A stretch of DNA of 64,000 nt, from NCBI GenBank assembly GCA_023374045.1, contig CM041776.1:478505375-478569374 (forward strand), given 5' to 3'. This document shows positions 1 to 9,481 of the stretch, in pieces. The DNA is from Limonium bicolor (Eukaryota > Streptophyta > Magnoliopsida > Caryophyllales > Plumbaginaceae). Position numbers and translations under genes: made by a program. The notes below the pieces were generated by a model that had not been told where the DNA came from, did no database searches, and was given only the letters and a program-made list of their open reading frames with translations. The stretch's first letter is position 1, and each line of letters opens with the position of its first letter.

Positions 1-300
1 CTAAAATGTGGAAATGAGATAATGTCAAGCGATTCTAAGGCGTTGACAACCTAAAATGTGGAAATGAGATAATGTCAAGCGATTCTAAGGCGTTGACAAC
101 CTAAATGTGGAAATGAGATAATGTCAAGCGATTCTAAGGCGTTGACAACCTAAAATGTGGAAATGAGTCAAGCTATTCTAAGGCGTTGACTACCTATAAT
201 GAAATGATGTCAAGCTATTCTAAGGCGTTGACTACCTATAATGAATGAAATAATGTCAAGCTATTCTAAGGCGTTGACTACCTATAATGAATGAAATGAA
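1..300. repeat. Tandem array of a 40-50 bp monomer (module m1)
   Basis: The first monomers start at 1, 51, 101 and 150, giving a 49-50 bp period, and later ones shorten to about 40 bp. Each contains TCAAGCGATTCTAAGGCG or a close variant followed by TTGAC. The same monomer recurs beside the polypurine tract in elements 2 (10091-10215), 3 (18711-19065) and 5 (49380-49600). It therefore belongs to the 3' untranslated part of the family. Confidence 0.9.
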
Positions 301-329
301 TGCAATGTGTTTAATGGAAGCAGGTAAGC

Positions 330-600
330 TAAGGAGTGTGTTAGGTCTTACTACGAGCCTAAAGGGATGACTCCAGTCTTATGACGAACCTAAGGATGGT
401 GCTAGGTCTTATGACGAGCCTAAAGTGAATGAATAAGGGAGGTCTTATGGGTGCCTGTAGGGTAGGCCTTATGGGTGCCTGAAAGGATTTGAATGTAGGG
501 TAGGTCTTATGTGCCTAAAGGATTGAATGTAGGGTAGGCCTTATGTGTGCCTAAAAGGATAGAATGTAGGGTAGGTCTTAGTGTGCCTAAGGTTTAGGGA
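330..600. repeat. Short repeats of the AGGTCTTATGACGAGCCTAA type (module m3) and a 45-bp derivative
   Basis: About three copies of a roughly 31-bp unit with AGGTCTTAYKACGAGCCTAA are followed by about five units of roughly 45 bp. The latter have GTAGGCCTTATGGGTGCCTG and a spacer containing GAATGTAGGG. The first unit is the monomer that is heavily amplified in element 3 (19395-20035) and element 5 (50020-50420). Here it has stayed at low copy number. Confidence 0.8.
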
Positions 601-613
601 TGAGACTCATCTT

Positions 614-1075
614 AACTCAGTTGCTTATGGAGACTGAGATCCATCCTACTCGGTTGCTTACGGAGACCGAGACCCACTCTACTCGGTTGCTTATGGAGAC
701 CGAGACCCATCTAACTCAGTTGCTTATGGAGACTGAGACCCAATCTACTCGGTTGCTTATGGAGACCGAGATCCATCTAACTCGGTTGCTTATGGAGACT
801 GAGATCCATCTACTCGGTTGCTTATGGAGACCGAGATCCAATCTACTCGGTTGCTTATGGAGACCGAGACCAATCTACTCGGTTGCTTATGGAGACCGAG
901 ATCCATCTACTCAGTTGCTTATGGAGACTGAGATCCATTCTACTCGGTTGCTTATGGAGACCGAGATCCAATCTACTCGTTGCTTATGGAGACCGAGATC
1001 AATCTACTCGGTTGCTTATGGAGACCGAGACCCAATCTACTCGGTTGCTTATGGAGACCGAGATCCATCTAAACT
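614..1075. repeat. Minisatellite, about 14 copies of a 33-bp monomer (module m4)
   Basis: Units contain TTGCTTATGGAGACCGAGAT followed by CCATCTACTCGG or CCAATCTACTCGG, with 30-34 bp spacing. The monomer is internally self-complementary (CTCGGT..ACCGAG), so each unit can form a small hairpin. I saw this monomer amplified only in element 1. Because 33 is a multiple of three, the array reads as a long frame (600-1109, plus strand); this is a repeat artefact and not a protein. Confidence 0.92.
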
Positions 1076-1680
1076 TGACCAGGCAAATGCAGTATGCTTG
1101 ATGATGTGAGGATGCAAAACACGTTTTATGCAAATGATTGTCATTGTGATCAAATTGTTAAGGTTCCAAACATGGAGATGACAAGGTTTACCCGAGTATT
1201 GCAAAGTGAAATTGAAGTGCTTGCGAAAACCGAAAATTTGCACAAAGCAAGAAATAGCTGAAAATGTGCCAAACATGGCAATGCTTGAGAAAACACTGTT
1301 AAGAAAGGAAAGCGAAATAATCATTTCCTGACTAAGAGTTCCAGACCTGCAATTTTTTTCTCAGAGGATGAACACGATACTAGGAAATGTGTGGTGTTCA
1401 TTGTGGTGCTGAAAGCTTTTGCTGGTGTTCAGGATTTATGACAAGCCTGGGGTTGGGGTGTGATTTTGGATGGTGATTTGGATTAAGATGAGCTGATGTT
1501 TTGTGGAGGTAAGACCAGTGACGGGCCTGAGAGTGTTTGTGTGGAGGTTAAGGCTTATGTGGGCATGTGTGGTATGATGTGAGGGTAAGGGCTTATGTGG
1601 GCCTACGTGGTAAGGGCTTATGTGGGCCTGCGTGGTGGTGTTTGTGGTGCCCACGCTTTGGGTTTCCGTTGGTGTTGTCA
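1076..1680 (-). other. Low-copy 3' region of element 1 (modules m5 and m6)
   Basis: This stretch holds one to two copies of the AAAGCAAGAAAT..CCAAACATGG monomer (near 1158 and 1240-1290) that forms a nine-unit array in element 2. Near 1586-1640 there are two to three copies of AAGGGCTTATGTGGGCCTG. No gene is supported. It links the minisatellite block to the palindrome pair. Confidence 0.65.
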
Positions 1681-1681
1681 T

Positions 1682-1774
1682 GGCAATTGTTGGAACCAAC
1701 AATTGCCCCCAGTATTGTTCCTTAAGGCAATCTGAGCTAGAGTTCATGGCAATCGATCGGAACGATCGATTGCC
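1682..1774. repeat. Pair of perfect palindromes with PPT-like tracts
   Basis: The first palindrome is GGCAATTGTTGG, loop AA, CCAACAATTGCC (1682-1707). The second is GGCAATCGATCG, loop GAA, CGATCGATTGCC (1748-1774). Both have perfect 12-bp arms. Each right arm runs into CCCCCAGTATT, so on the minus strand each palindrome is preceded by a GGGGGCAAT purine tract resembling the element's real polypurine tract. The pair is preserved in elements 2 (11675-11767) and 3 (20674-20762) and decayed in element 5 (near 50735-50805). Confidence 0.85.
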
Positions 1775-2002
1775 CCCAGTATTTTCTTTGATTAAACATG
1801 CGAACAAGTCTTATCCTCACATGGTCAAGGATTGTGTCTTGATGTGGTGCTTTACACTCAAAGTGTTTGATTCTTGCACTCGTTTCTCACCTACGGTCAC
1901 AACTTCTTGACCATTGAATTTGATATTTGATGAATTTACGCATTCGATCTGTTACTTTCACGTGATTGGACACACAACTATCAAGTCGGAAGTCTTTAAG
2001 GC

Positions 2003-2479
2003 TTATAACGTGGCCATAGGGTGTGATGAAAGACAACGGGACATGGAGGGATATTTGAGGTATGTGGAGCTTAAAAGGGGTGACCAAAGCTGCACCTTGC
2101 ATCTTCTCTTGGATTCATCTCCCTTGTCTTGAAGTCGTCTAGCTGCTTCATGTTGACGTTGCTTTCGAGCTTCTGGACCTGGACTTTTGAAGTTGTCCTT
2201 TACACCTTTTCTCTTTTTGTCATTTGGATTTCTTCGAGGCACTTCGGGTTTGCCTTTTGTTTTAATCTTTCTTGGCTTTGCCTTCGGGTTCTTGTGTTTC
2301 CCGGTTTTGGGCTTCGAGAGCTGTTTTGATGTGAGCTCTGTTGATCCTGTGTCACTTTGGGACCATTTGCGGATCACTTTGTCATGCTGATAGCGGCATT
2401 GCTTCTTTGGAATGATGGGAATGTTATCTGAGAGTCGGGCTCCTCGCTTCCTTTGGTCACCGGGTCGGTCATTCATCAT
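2003..2479 (-). CDS. Relic basic ORF conserved in the Ogre-like family (unknown function)
   Basis: This is the longest non-repeat frame of the Ogre-like family: 158 codons from an ATG-ATG start at 2479. The product is very basic. It begins MMNDRPGDQRKRGARLSD, has IRKWSQSDTGS near residue 40, then a Lys/Pro/Arg-rich stretch (about residues 55-115) with repeated KNPKAKPRK-like patches. I see no zinc knuckle, protease or polymerase motif and do not recognise a family. The same start and first 70 residues occur in element 3 (21246-21464). Element 2 has a shifted version (12262-12537) and element 5 a stop-filled one. It may be a remnant of a gag or accessory protein that binds nucleic acid, which is inference from charge and position only. 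It lies between the palindromes and the TGGGCC-rich region. Confidence 0.35.
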   Translation of the reverse strand: MMNDRPGDQRKRGARLSDNIPIIPKKQCRYQHDKVIRKWSQSDTGSTELTSKQLSKPKTGKHKNPKAKPRKIKTKGKPEVPRRNPNDKKRKGVKDNFKSPGPEARKQRQHEAARRLQDKGDESKRRCKVQLWSPLLSSTYLKYPSMSRCLSSHPMATL

Positions 2480-3430
2480 TGGCCGGGTTATTTTGTGGAG
2501 TTCATAATGTCAAAAAGGGATATACGAAAGGCTCAGCGGGGGTACCTAGGGTTTAATGTCAGGGTTCACAAGCTTTTGGCTATGTGGTGCTGTACCTAGG
2601 TGCTTCGTCATTCCTGATAGTTGTGTATCCGTTCTTTGTTACTTTTCACAGGTCTAAGCGTAAATTTACAAATTATCTCCTTCGGTCGGAGTTATGCCGT
2701 TTACCTCACCTTTGAATGTGGTCTCACCGGAGTCGTGTAAAAATGACACGCTCGTTCACTCATGGTTTTTTCCGCTCAAGACACTCTCGTGAATTTCACT
2801 CAGAGACTAGTTCACACGCTTAAACGAAAGATGAAAGATGATGAACCTAAACTCAGATTGCCCCCATTATCGATTTGGGGTTAGTGACGACAATTTAAAA
2901 GATATGGATTTGGAACCGCTTTGGGGGTTATTTGGATGTTTTGGGATAAGATGTGGGTTTTGGTAAGGCATGCTCAAAACTTCAGAAACAAAATACAAGT
3001 CTTTGTGTTCCATTGTCGGGAATAATTAATTCATGAACCATTTTCTCAAAAGAAACTTGTGTGAAACAAACCCTTTTTTTTTTGTGTTATCATTTAGACT
3101 TGAAAAAGTCATCATTTGTGAACATGAGGAAGAAGATGATTTAACAAATCGATGCTTCTTATTAGTGGTTTGAAAACGATCATTCTTTGAAAAACATGAG
3201 AGGTGCATTTGAAAGATGAGTGTTATGGCAGGTTATGCAGTAGAATGCATAGGAACCCTAAAATTTCTATTGAATCGAAATCCTGCTGAACCGTCTGAAG
3301 TCGGCATGCTGAAGACTCGAGCTCTTGACCGCCGGGATGTCGCTAAGATGACTGCGATCGTCTTCTTCTTGGACTCTTAGTAGGCTCCTAGGAATGCCTA
3401 TGGATGACGCATGAGACACTTGGGCCTGCA
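2480..3430 (-). other. Conserved non-coding core of element 1
   Basis: This stretch aligns by eye with 12480-13310 of element 2, 21470-22330 of element 3 and 42560-43510 of element 4. Shared blocks include GATATACGAAAGGC, GTGCTTCGTCATTCC and TGTAAAAATGACACGCTC. A third PPT-like block, ATTGCCCCCATTAT, is at about 2857. No frame is conserved. Conservation at DNA level among copies reflects common descent and does not prove function. Confidence 0.6.
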
Positions 3431-4720
3431 TGGGTTGAAACAGTTTCATGAATGTGGATTAGGCGCTCGGGCCTGGATGATTTTCATGTGTGGATAGGCA
3501 CTCAGGCCTGGATGAATTGAAAGTGAGGCACACATGCCAGAATGATTCATAAGCGGGTTGGCACTCGAGACGGAATGAGGATGCGGCACTGGGGCCAGAA
3601 CATGTTGTGAGACTGTGGCACTAGGGCCGGAATGTTTAGAATATGTGGCACTTGGGCCAGAAAGTGTTTGAGGATGTGGCGCTTGGGCCTGAATGTGTTT
3701 AGGAAAATGGCACTTGAGCCGGAATGATTTGGGATTGTGGCACTTGGGCCAGAACGATTTCAGATTGAAGTAAGAAATATGGGCCAGAGGGACTTCTAGA
3801 CTGGAACGGATGTGCGGGCCTGAATACCCTTAATCTGGAAGTGGAGTAAACGGGCCGAAGGAAGCCACATGGACCGTGAATGTGCCACTGGGCCGAGAGA
3901 GAAACCTTGAAGCCTAAGATTCGTTTGATGATCTTGTTGGGCCTTGAGGCCAGAAACTAGAATGAATGGTTGCACAAACTATCTGGGATTCAAATGTTTT
4001 ATGCTATGGGCCAAAATTTTGGATTCAGAGCAAAGTTCGTGGGCCAAAACTATGAATTGGTCTATGGGCCCAGATTAAGTGAGTTATGAGTGTGGCACTT
4101 GGAATATTCTAAGAATTTGGCACCTGGGCCAAAATGTGTTTGGGCTAGAAAGAGGGCGCATGGGCCGAAATGATTTCTAAACCATGTCCCAGATGTGAAT
4201 TGGAATTTGGGGCCGAGTACTTCTGATTGGGCCTAAAAGATGATACTTATACCTAGGATTTTGGGCCAAAGCCCGAGTGGAAAGTCTTTCTAGACTAGAA
4301 TAAACCCTGAAACGGAAAGGCCTGATGGATTTTCATGAACTGCTTTCGGTGGATTTGTTTTCATGGGCCTAGAACTAAATTGATAATTCAAATTGGGCCG
4401 AAAGAGAGAAATCACCTAGGTCTAAACTTTTGGGCCAGAGCCCAAACAAACAATTCATTTATTCAAACCAAACAGGCCTTAGGGCCGCAAACAATGAAGT
4501 CGTGAATTCCAGGTTGGGCTGAGTTGACATAGGAAGAGTTCCTATCAATTTCTAGGCTGGCAGTGGGCCGATCATACAAGCAAACAAGGCCCACAAGTTC
4601 AACATGTCCTTACTAGACGCTTCAACCAAATTGGGTATGGATCGATCCGGAGAGGTGCTTGGGGCATGGGCCCAGGTCACCACAAAGGAATAGGGCTTGC
4701 ACGCTATTCTCTTTGGGCTT
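3420..4720 (-). repeat. TGGGCC-rich region with a degenerate 30-bp repeat
   Basis: By eye there are about 26 GGGCC words in 1.3 kb, most preceded by T. Between about 3590 and 3780 they lie in a degenerate tandem unit of roughly 30 bp, GTGGCACTTGGGCCAGAATG plus spacer. The same unit is expanded in element 2 (13395-13740). TGGGCC/T is the known core of plant site II promoter elements bound by TCP factors. Whether that matters here is inference. Confidence 0.7.
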
Positions 4721-5097
4721 CCCCACTTTTTTCACATCACCTGAAGGTGTGCGTCCACGGTCGGGTCTTTGACTGACCAAACAATGGGCTAGGTAAGGGC
4801 ACTGCCAGGAAAACGCTTGGGGCTAAAGCCCAGGTATTAAGGGGATGTGGTTAGACGACATCCTCCTCTTTTCCCCGCTTATTCACATCACCTAAAAGGT
4901 GTGAGTCCCTGACAGGGGACCCTCAAACGGGTCCCGGGGTGAAATCGGTTCGTGTGGACCCTCGCTCTCATATGATGCAAAGGTGCAGAAATTAAAGTGC
5001 ACACAAAAGTAAACAAACAAAGTAATAAAGCCATAAATAAACAATTTCGAGTTAAGCCCTCTTTCTTAAAATTAAACAAGTTAAATTAAGAAGTTTG
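4720..5097 (-). promoter_or_regulatory. Element 1 leader with hairpins next to the PBS
   Basis: On the transcript (minus) strand this lies within about 400 nt downstream of the primer binding site. Two copies of a TCACATCACCT..AGGTGTG hairpin sit at about 4735-4755 and 4883-4904. The second abuts a stem GTCCC-TGACA-GGGGAC (4905-4920). The block is retained in element 2 (14490-14700), element 3 (23380-23610) and element 5 (53410-53620), and in a weaker form in element 4. Position and structure fit a packaging or dimerisation leader, which is inference. Confidence 0.45.
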
Positions 5098-5115
5098 TCC
5101 CCAGCAGAGTCGCCA
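5098..5115 (-). other. Primer binding site of element 1
   Basis: The minus strand reads TGGCGACTCTGCTGGGGA, starting three bases inside the LTR end. It is complementary to a tRNA 3' end of the form ..AGAGTCGCCA, which I associate from memory with the tRNA-Arg used by Ogre/TAT elements. Identical sites occur in elements 2 and 3. Confidence 0.85.
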
Positions 5116-5118
5116 GTC

Positions 5119-7139
5119 TGTGAGCCTCGATTTTAAACCCTATCCTATGTGGATTAAGTTGATTAGGATCTAATCGGGTTTTAGGTCCACTTATAACCTA
5201 AGATTAATAACTATGTCATATAACAATAATTATTAAAACCTAAGCTAGCTCACTGGAACCTATTATGAGTCGCCACCTAATTTTGACCTAGATTAAATTA
5301 GGAAAGGAGAGTTCGGGTTCGGGGGCTTGATATTCGACTTAATTAGGGTTCAATTACTTTCATTACCCTTAGATGTCGTTTTTCCTCTACTCAGTTTAAT
5401 TACGGCTTATTACGAGTCGTTTTAACTTAAGTGTGCGAGCTTCTGTTTTTTTTTGTGTTTTTTAGCATTTTTTGACAGAAAATTAAAATAAAATTAAAGA
5501 TTCCTAAACTAGGGTTTCAGAGGCAGAATTAGGTCAAATTTTGTTTCCGTCCGTGGCTACGGACCTAATGTCCGAACCCACGGACCCTAGTTAACCTATG
5601 TGAACATAAAATCGAATTAAACAGAAAACATGATTTTGCGAGGTCCGGGCCACGGACAGGATGTCCGTGGGCCCGGACATTATTTTTGAAAACCTAAATT
5701 TTGAATTTTTAAAAATCCCGCCGCCGTCCGTGGGGCGTCCGGGCTTACGGACAGGGAGTCCGGGACCCCGCATGACGTCCGTGGGTGCGGACCGCCCTCG
5801 GACGGCGGCGTTGAGGCTGTTCCCGAAGGTGTTTTTGGCTCAAATTTTACGGGTGTGTAGCCTGAAAGATGTACAAGACGTTAGTGATTGAAAGTTTTCA
5901 ATTTGAAATCGAATTTAATACGAAACTTAACGAACAAGTTAGAAGGCAGAAACACAACAACCTTAATTCAGAAGCAAGGAAATCAATTCGGTTAGCAATT
6001 TCAACCAGAATTGTATTTTGACCAGAAGGGTTAGAGAATTTGGTTTTTACCCTGTTTTGATTTCGAAAACTTGTTGTTCCTTCACGTCGGGAATCTCTAA
6101 AAGCTTCGTTGGTGGCCGATCCGGTTCGACTTTGACCCGAGCTTCTGACCTCTTCTTCCTTGTGTTGTTAAGCACGTTTTGGTTCTGTATTTGTGGTGTT
6201 TTTGATGCTTGGAAGTTCAATGAGAGAAGAAAGAATGTTTTTGGTGATTTTGGGATGATTTCGGTAGAGTTTCGGTGTTGGGAGTGTTGAAGACGTGGGA
6301 GGCAAGTAGACGGCTGTGTTTTCTGACTATGGGGATCATCTACCTTGCCCTAGGTCGTTTTTTGAAGGCCTTTTATAGAAAGAGCATGGCCAAGTTGATA
6401 GAACAGAATTTTTATCTAAAACCTTGATTTTGTGCTCTAAGAGAATCTGATTTTTTAAAATATGTTGCAAGCCGATAAAAATTATGAAAATTTAACTGAA
6501 GGTAAAGAATGATTTTTAGGAATTTTGAGAGTTGGAATCGGGTTATTTTGTTAAATAACCGATTAGATAAAAATCTCACAATCTGGAATCTCCCAAAATT
6601 CATAACTTATTATTGGAAAGTCGAAATCACGAAATTCCAACGGCATTAGTCTCTAATAATCATCCTATACCCTGTGTTAAAATTTCATGACATTTTGTTT
6701 TGATTTCGGTACTTTCCAGAGGAGAGAGAAAATTGCAAAAATGATTGAATTTCTCTTTTAAATTTTGGGATAAGGTTCCAAATAAAATAATTTCAGGTTT
6801 ATGACTGTGTGTAGTCATGCTAACCATGTGACAATTTTATTTTAATTTTGAAAACCCTTTTATTTCTATTTTGGGTTATTTCATGTGTTAATTATTAAAG
6901 AAACTAGCTTATTAAAAGCTTAATTTCCAGAATAAATATTATCCGAAAATCATGAAATACCTTTCATAATGACTATGATATTTGGAAGTGTTTGGAGATA
7001 ATGAACAAGTCACATGAAAATAGAAAATCCCGAGAATGTCCTTGGAAAATCCTGCATCGGTGCATTTTGACCATTTTGCCCTTTGTAACACGTATGCCTT
7101 AGAGACTACTCCGAGGGGGTTGAAATTTTGGGTATAACA
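5119..7139 (-). repeat. LTR A, 5' LTR of element 1
   Basis: The plus strand starts TGTGAGCCTCG beside the primer binding site and ends GGGTATAACA; read on the minus strand it is TGTTATACCC..GGCTCACA. It is 2021 bp, about 250 bp longer than the other LTRs of the family. It contains the shared blocks GAGTCGCCACCTAATTTT, a GTCCG/CGGAC cluster (5548-5810) and a TATA motif near 6371. No protein is encoded. Confidence 0.88.
6371..6377 (-). promoter_or_regulatory. TATA box of LTR A
   Basis: TATAAAA on the minus strand, within CTATAAAAGG. It is at the same place in the LTR as the TATATAA motifs of the other copies, about 760 bp from the LTR's transcriptional 5' end here because this LTR is longer. 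Transcription would run leftwards into the element. Confidence 0.6.
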
Positions 7140-8215
7140 CCACCCAAATCACACCGAAAATCCCCCGAAATCACCATCTAAACACGTTTTCCAATCCCCA
7201 AAGCACCAATAATCTCAAAACCCCACAAAAACACCACCAAACGTGAAGAACAGCAAGAAAACACCAACAACCAGAAGCTTGGTTCGAAAGCCTTTCGGTC
7301 TGCCATCAACGGAGCACTCGACGAATCCCGGTGTGAAGAATCGTTGTGAATCCGAAGGTAAAACAGGTGGACACTCTACGCTTTTGTATTGCTATTTGTT
7401 TAAGCTTCTGTCCAATAACTTGTTTACTAATTTTCGTGTTTAATTCGAATTCAAATTGAAAACTTTCAATCACTAACGTCTTGTACATCTTTCAGGCTAC
7501 ACGACCATAAAATTTGAGCGAAAAACACCTTCGGGAACGGCCTCAACGCCGCCGTCCGAGGGCGGTCCGCACCCACGGACGTCATGTCCGGGGTCCCGGA
7601 CTCCCTGTCCGTAAACCCGGACGCCCACGGACGGCGGCGGGATTTTTAAAATTCAAAATTTTGGTTTTCTAATAATGTTCGGGCCCACGGACAGCCTGTC
7701 CGTGGCCCCGGACTTCGCAATTTTCTGTTTTCCTTTAATTTCGACTGTTCTGTATAATTAGGTGAACTGGGGTCCGTGGTCTCGGACATGGGGTCCATGG
7801 CTACAGACGTAAGCAAAATTCGACCTAATTCTGCCTCCGAAACCCTAGTTTAGATAGCTTTTAATTTCACTTTAATTTTCTGTCAAAAAATGCTAAAAAC
7901 ACAAAAAAACAGAAGCTCGCGCACTTAGGTTAAATGACTCGTAATAAGCCGTAATTAAACTAAGTAGAGGAAAACGACTTCTAGGGGTAATAAAAGTAAT
8001 TTGAACCCTAAATAAGTCGAATATCAAGCCCCCGAACCCGAACTCTCCTTTCCTAATTTAATCTAGGTCAAAATTAGGTGGCGACTCATAATAGGATCCA
8101 GTGAGCTAGCTTAGGTTTTAATAATTATTGTTATATGACATAGTTATAATCTTAGGTTATAAGTGGACCTAAAACCCGTTTAGATCATAATTAACTTTAA
8201 TCAACATAGGATAGG
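7140..8215 (+). repeat. Host LTR M, main fragment, opposite orientation
   Basis: This is the reverse complement of the family LTR, starting inside it at CACCCAAATC and ending AATCAACATAGGATAGG. It holds an inverted GTCCG/CGGAC cluster (7549-7810). The last 20 bp of this LTR are displaced to 16651-16670 by element 2, and its beginning lies left of the window because element 1 inserted into it. It is closest by eye to LTRs D and E. It faces LTR A on one side and LTR B on the other, so both junctions are large inverted repeats. Confidence 0.88.
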
Positions 8216-8643
8216 TGTGAGCCTCGATTTTAAACCCTATCCTATGTTGATTAAGGCTGATTAGGATCTAATCGGGTTTTTAGGTCCACTTATAACCTAA
8301 GATTAATAACTATGTCAATAAAAATAATTATTAAAACCTAAGCTAGCTCACTGGAACCTATTATGAGTCGCCACCTAATTTTAACCTAGATCAATTAGGA
8401 AAGGAGAGTTCGGGTTCGGGGGCTTGATATTCGACTTATTTAGGGTTCAATTACTTTCATTACCCTTCCTAGGTCGCTTTTCCTCTACTTGGTTTACTTA
8501 CGGCTTATTACGAGTCGTTTTTAACCTAAGTGCGCGCTTCTGTTTTTTTTGTGTTTTTAGCATTTTTTGACAGAAAAATAAAGTGAAATTGAAAGCTACC
8601 TGAACTAGGGTTTCGGAGGCAGAATTAGGTCAAATTTTGCTCA

Positions 8644-8914
8644 CGTCCGTAGCCACGGACCCCATGTCCGAGACCACGGACCCCAGTTAACCTAAACTAT
8701 ACGGAAGAGTCGAAAATAAAGAAAAACAAAAGTTTGCAGGGTCCGGGGCCTCGGACAGCCTGTCCGAGGGCCCGGACATTATCAGAAAACCTAAACTTTG
8801 AATTTTTTAAAAATCCCGCCGCCGTCCGTGGGTGTCCGTGGTCTCGGACAACGCGTCCGAGGTCCCGGACCATAGGTCCGAGGTCACGGACCACCCACGG
8901 ACAGGGGTTTTCAG
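8644..8914. repeat. GTCCG/CGGAC inverted-repeat cluster in LTR B (representative of nine LTR copies)
   Basis: In about 270 bp I count eight GTCCG and eight CGGAC words. They occur in pairs that fold back, for example GTCCGTAGCCACGGAC and GTCCGAGACCACGGAC. The other copies are at about 5548-5810 (A), 7549-7810 (M, inverted), 15315-15583 (C), 17223-17483 (D), 24200-24462 (E), 45148-45415 (H), 47963-48222 (I) and 54219-54483 (J). It is far more GC-rich than the rest of the LTR. It lies downstream of the TATA box, so it would be in the RNA leader. Confidence 0.85.
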
Positions 8915-9474
8915 AAGGTTCCCGAGAGTGTTTTGAGCTCAAATTTTATGGGTATGTAGCCTGGAAGATGTACAAGACGTTAGTGATTGAAAGTTTCCAA
9001 TTTGAATTCGAATTAAGCCCGAAACTTGGCAAACAAGTTATTGGACAGAAGCTTAATCAAACAGCAGTACAGAAGCGTAAAAGGTTAGTTTGAACCCAAA
9101 ATTTGACAAAGAGTTAATAAGGTCGTGGGGAATCAGAAAAGTGGGATTGTAACCTGTTTTACCTTCGAATTCAAGATGATTCTTCACGTTGGGATTCTTC
9201 GGAGGCTCCGATGATGCCGGTTCCGGATGAGTTCGACCCGGGCTTCTGGTTGTTGATTGTTGATGATGTTCTTCACGTTTTGGAGGTGGTTTGGTTGATG
9301 TTTGATGATTGTTGATGTGTTAGGAGTTGAAAAGTGTGTTTAGGTGGTGATTTCGAGAGATTTTTGATGTGATTTTGGTGCTTGGATGTGTAAAACGTGA
9401 GGAGAATGAGACGGCTAGGTTTTTCTGTTGCTTAGGGTTCTTGAGGGTCTGATTTGATCATGGGATAAGGTTCC

Positions 9475-9481
9475 TTATATA
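9475..9481 (-). promoter_or_regulatory. TATA box of LTR B
   Basis: CCTATATAAGG on the minus strand, about 485 bp from the LTR 5' end. It has the usual context of a plant LTR promoter, with a C/A-rich leader following. Confidence 0.65.

Larger units (their letters stand above)
1..7139 (-). mobile_element. Element 1: partial Ogre/TAT-like non-autonomous LTR retrotransposon
   Basis: The element runs on the minus strand, so its 5' LTR is at the right (5119-7139) and its 3' part leaves the window at base 1. What is seen: a TG..CA LTR, a primer binding site directly inside it, a 5.1 kb internal stretch, and minisatellites at the far end. No gag or pol domain can be read in any frame, so I infer it depends on proteins from a related autonomous element. 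The tRNA-Arg-type primer site and 3' minisatellites are features known from the Ogre/TAT branch of Ty3/gypsy elements. Right of the LTR the sequence continues as an inverted LTR of the same family, so element 1 inserted into an older copy. The expected 5-bp duplication on the right is CACCC (7140-7144); its partner lies outside the window. Confidence 0.8.

Noticed and set aside
600..1109. 169-codon plus-strand frame with repeated METEIHLTRLL-like units
   Set aside because: It is created by a 33-bp minisatellite with period divisible by three. Other frames and copies show no conservation, and there is no gene context.
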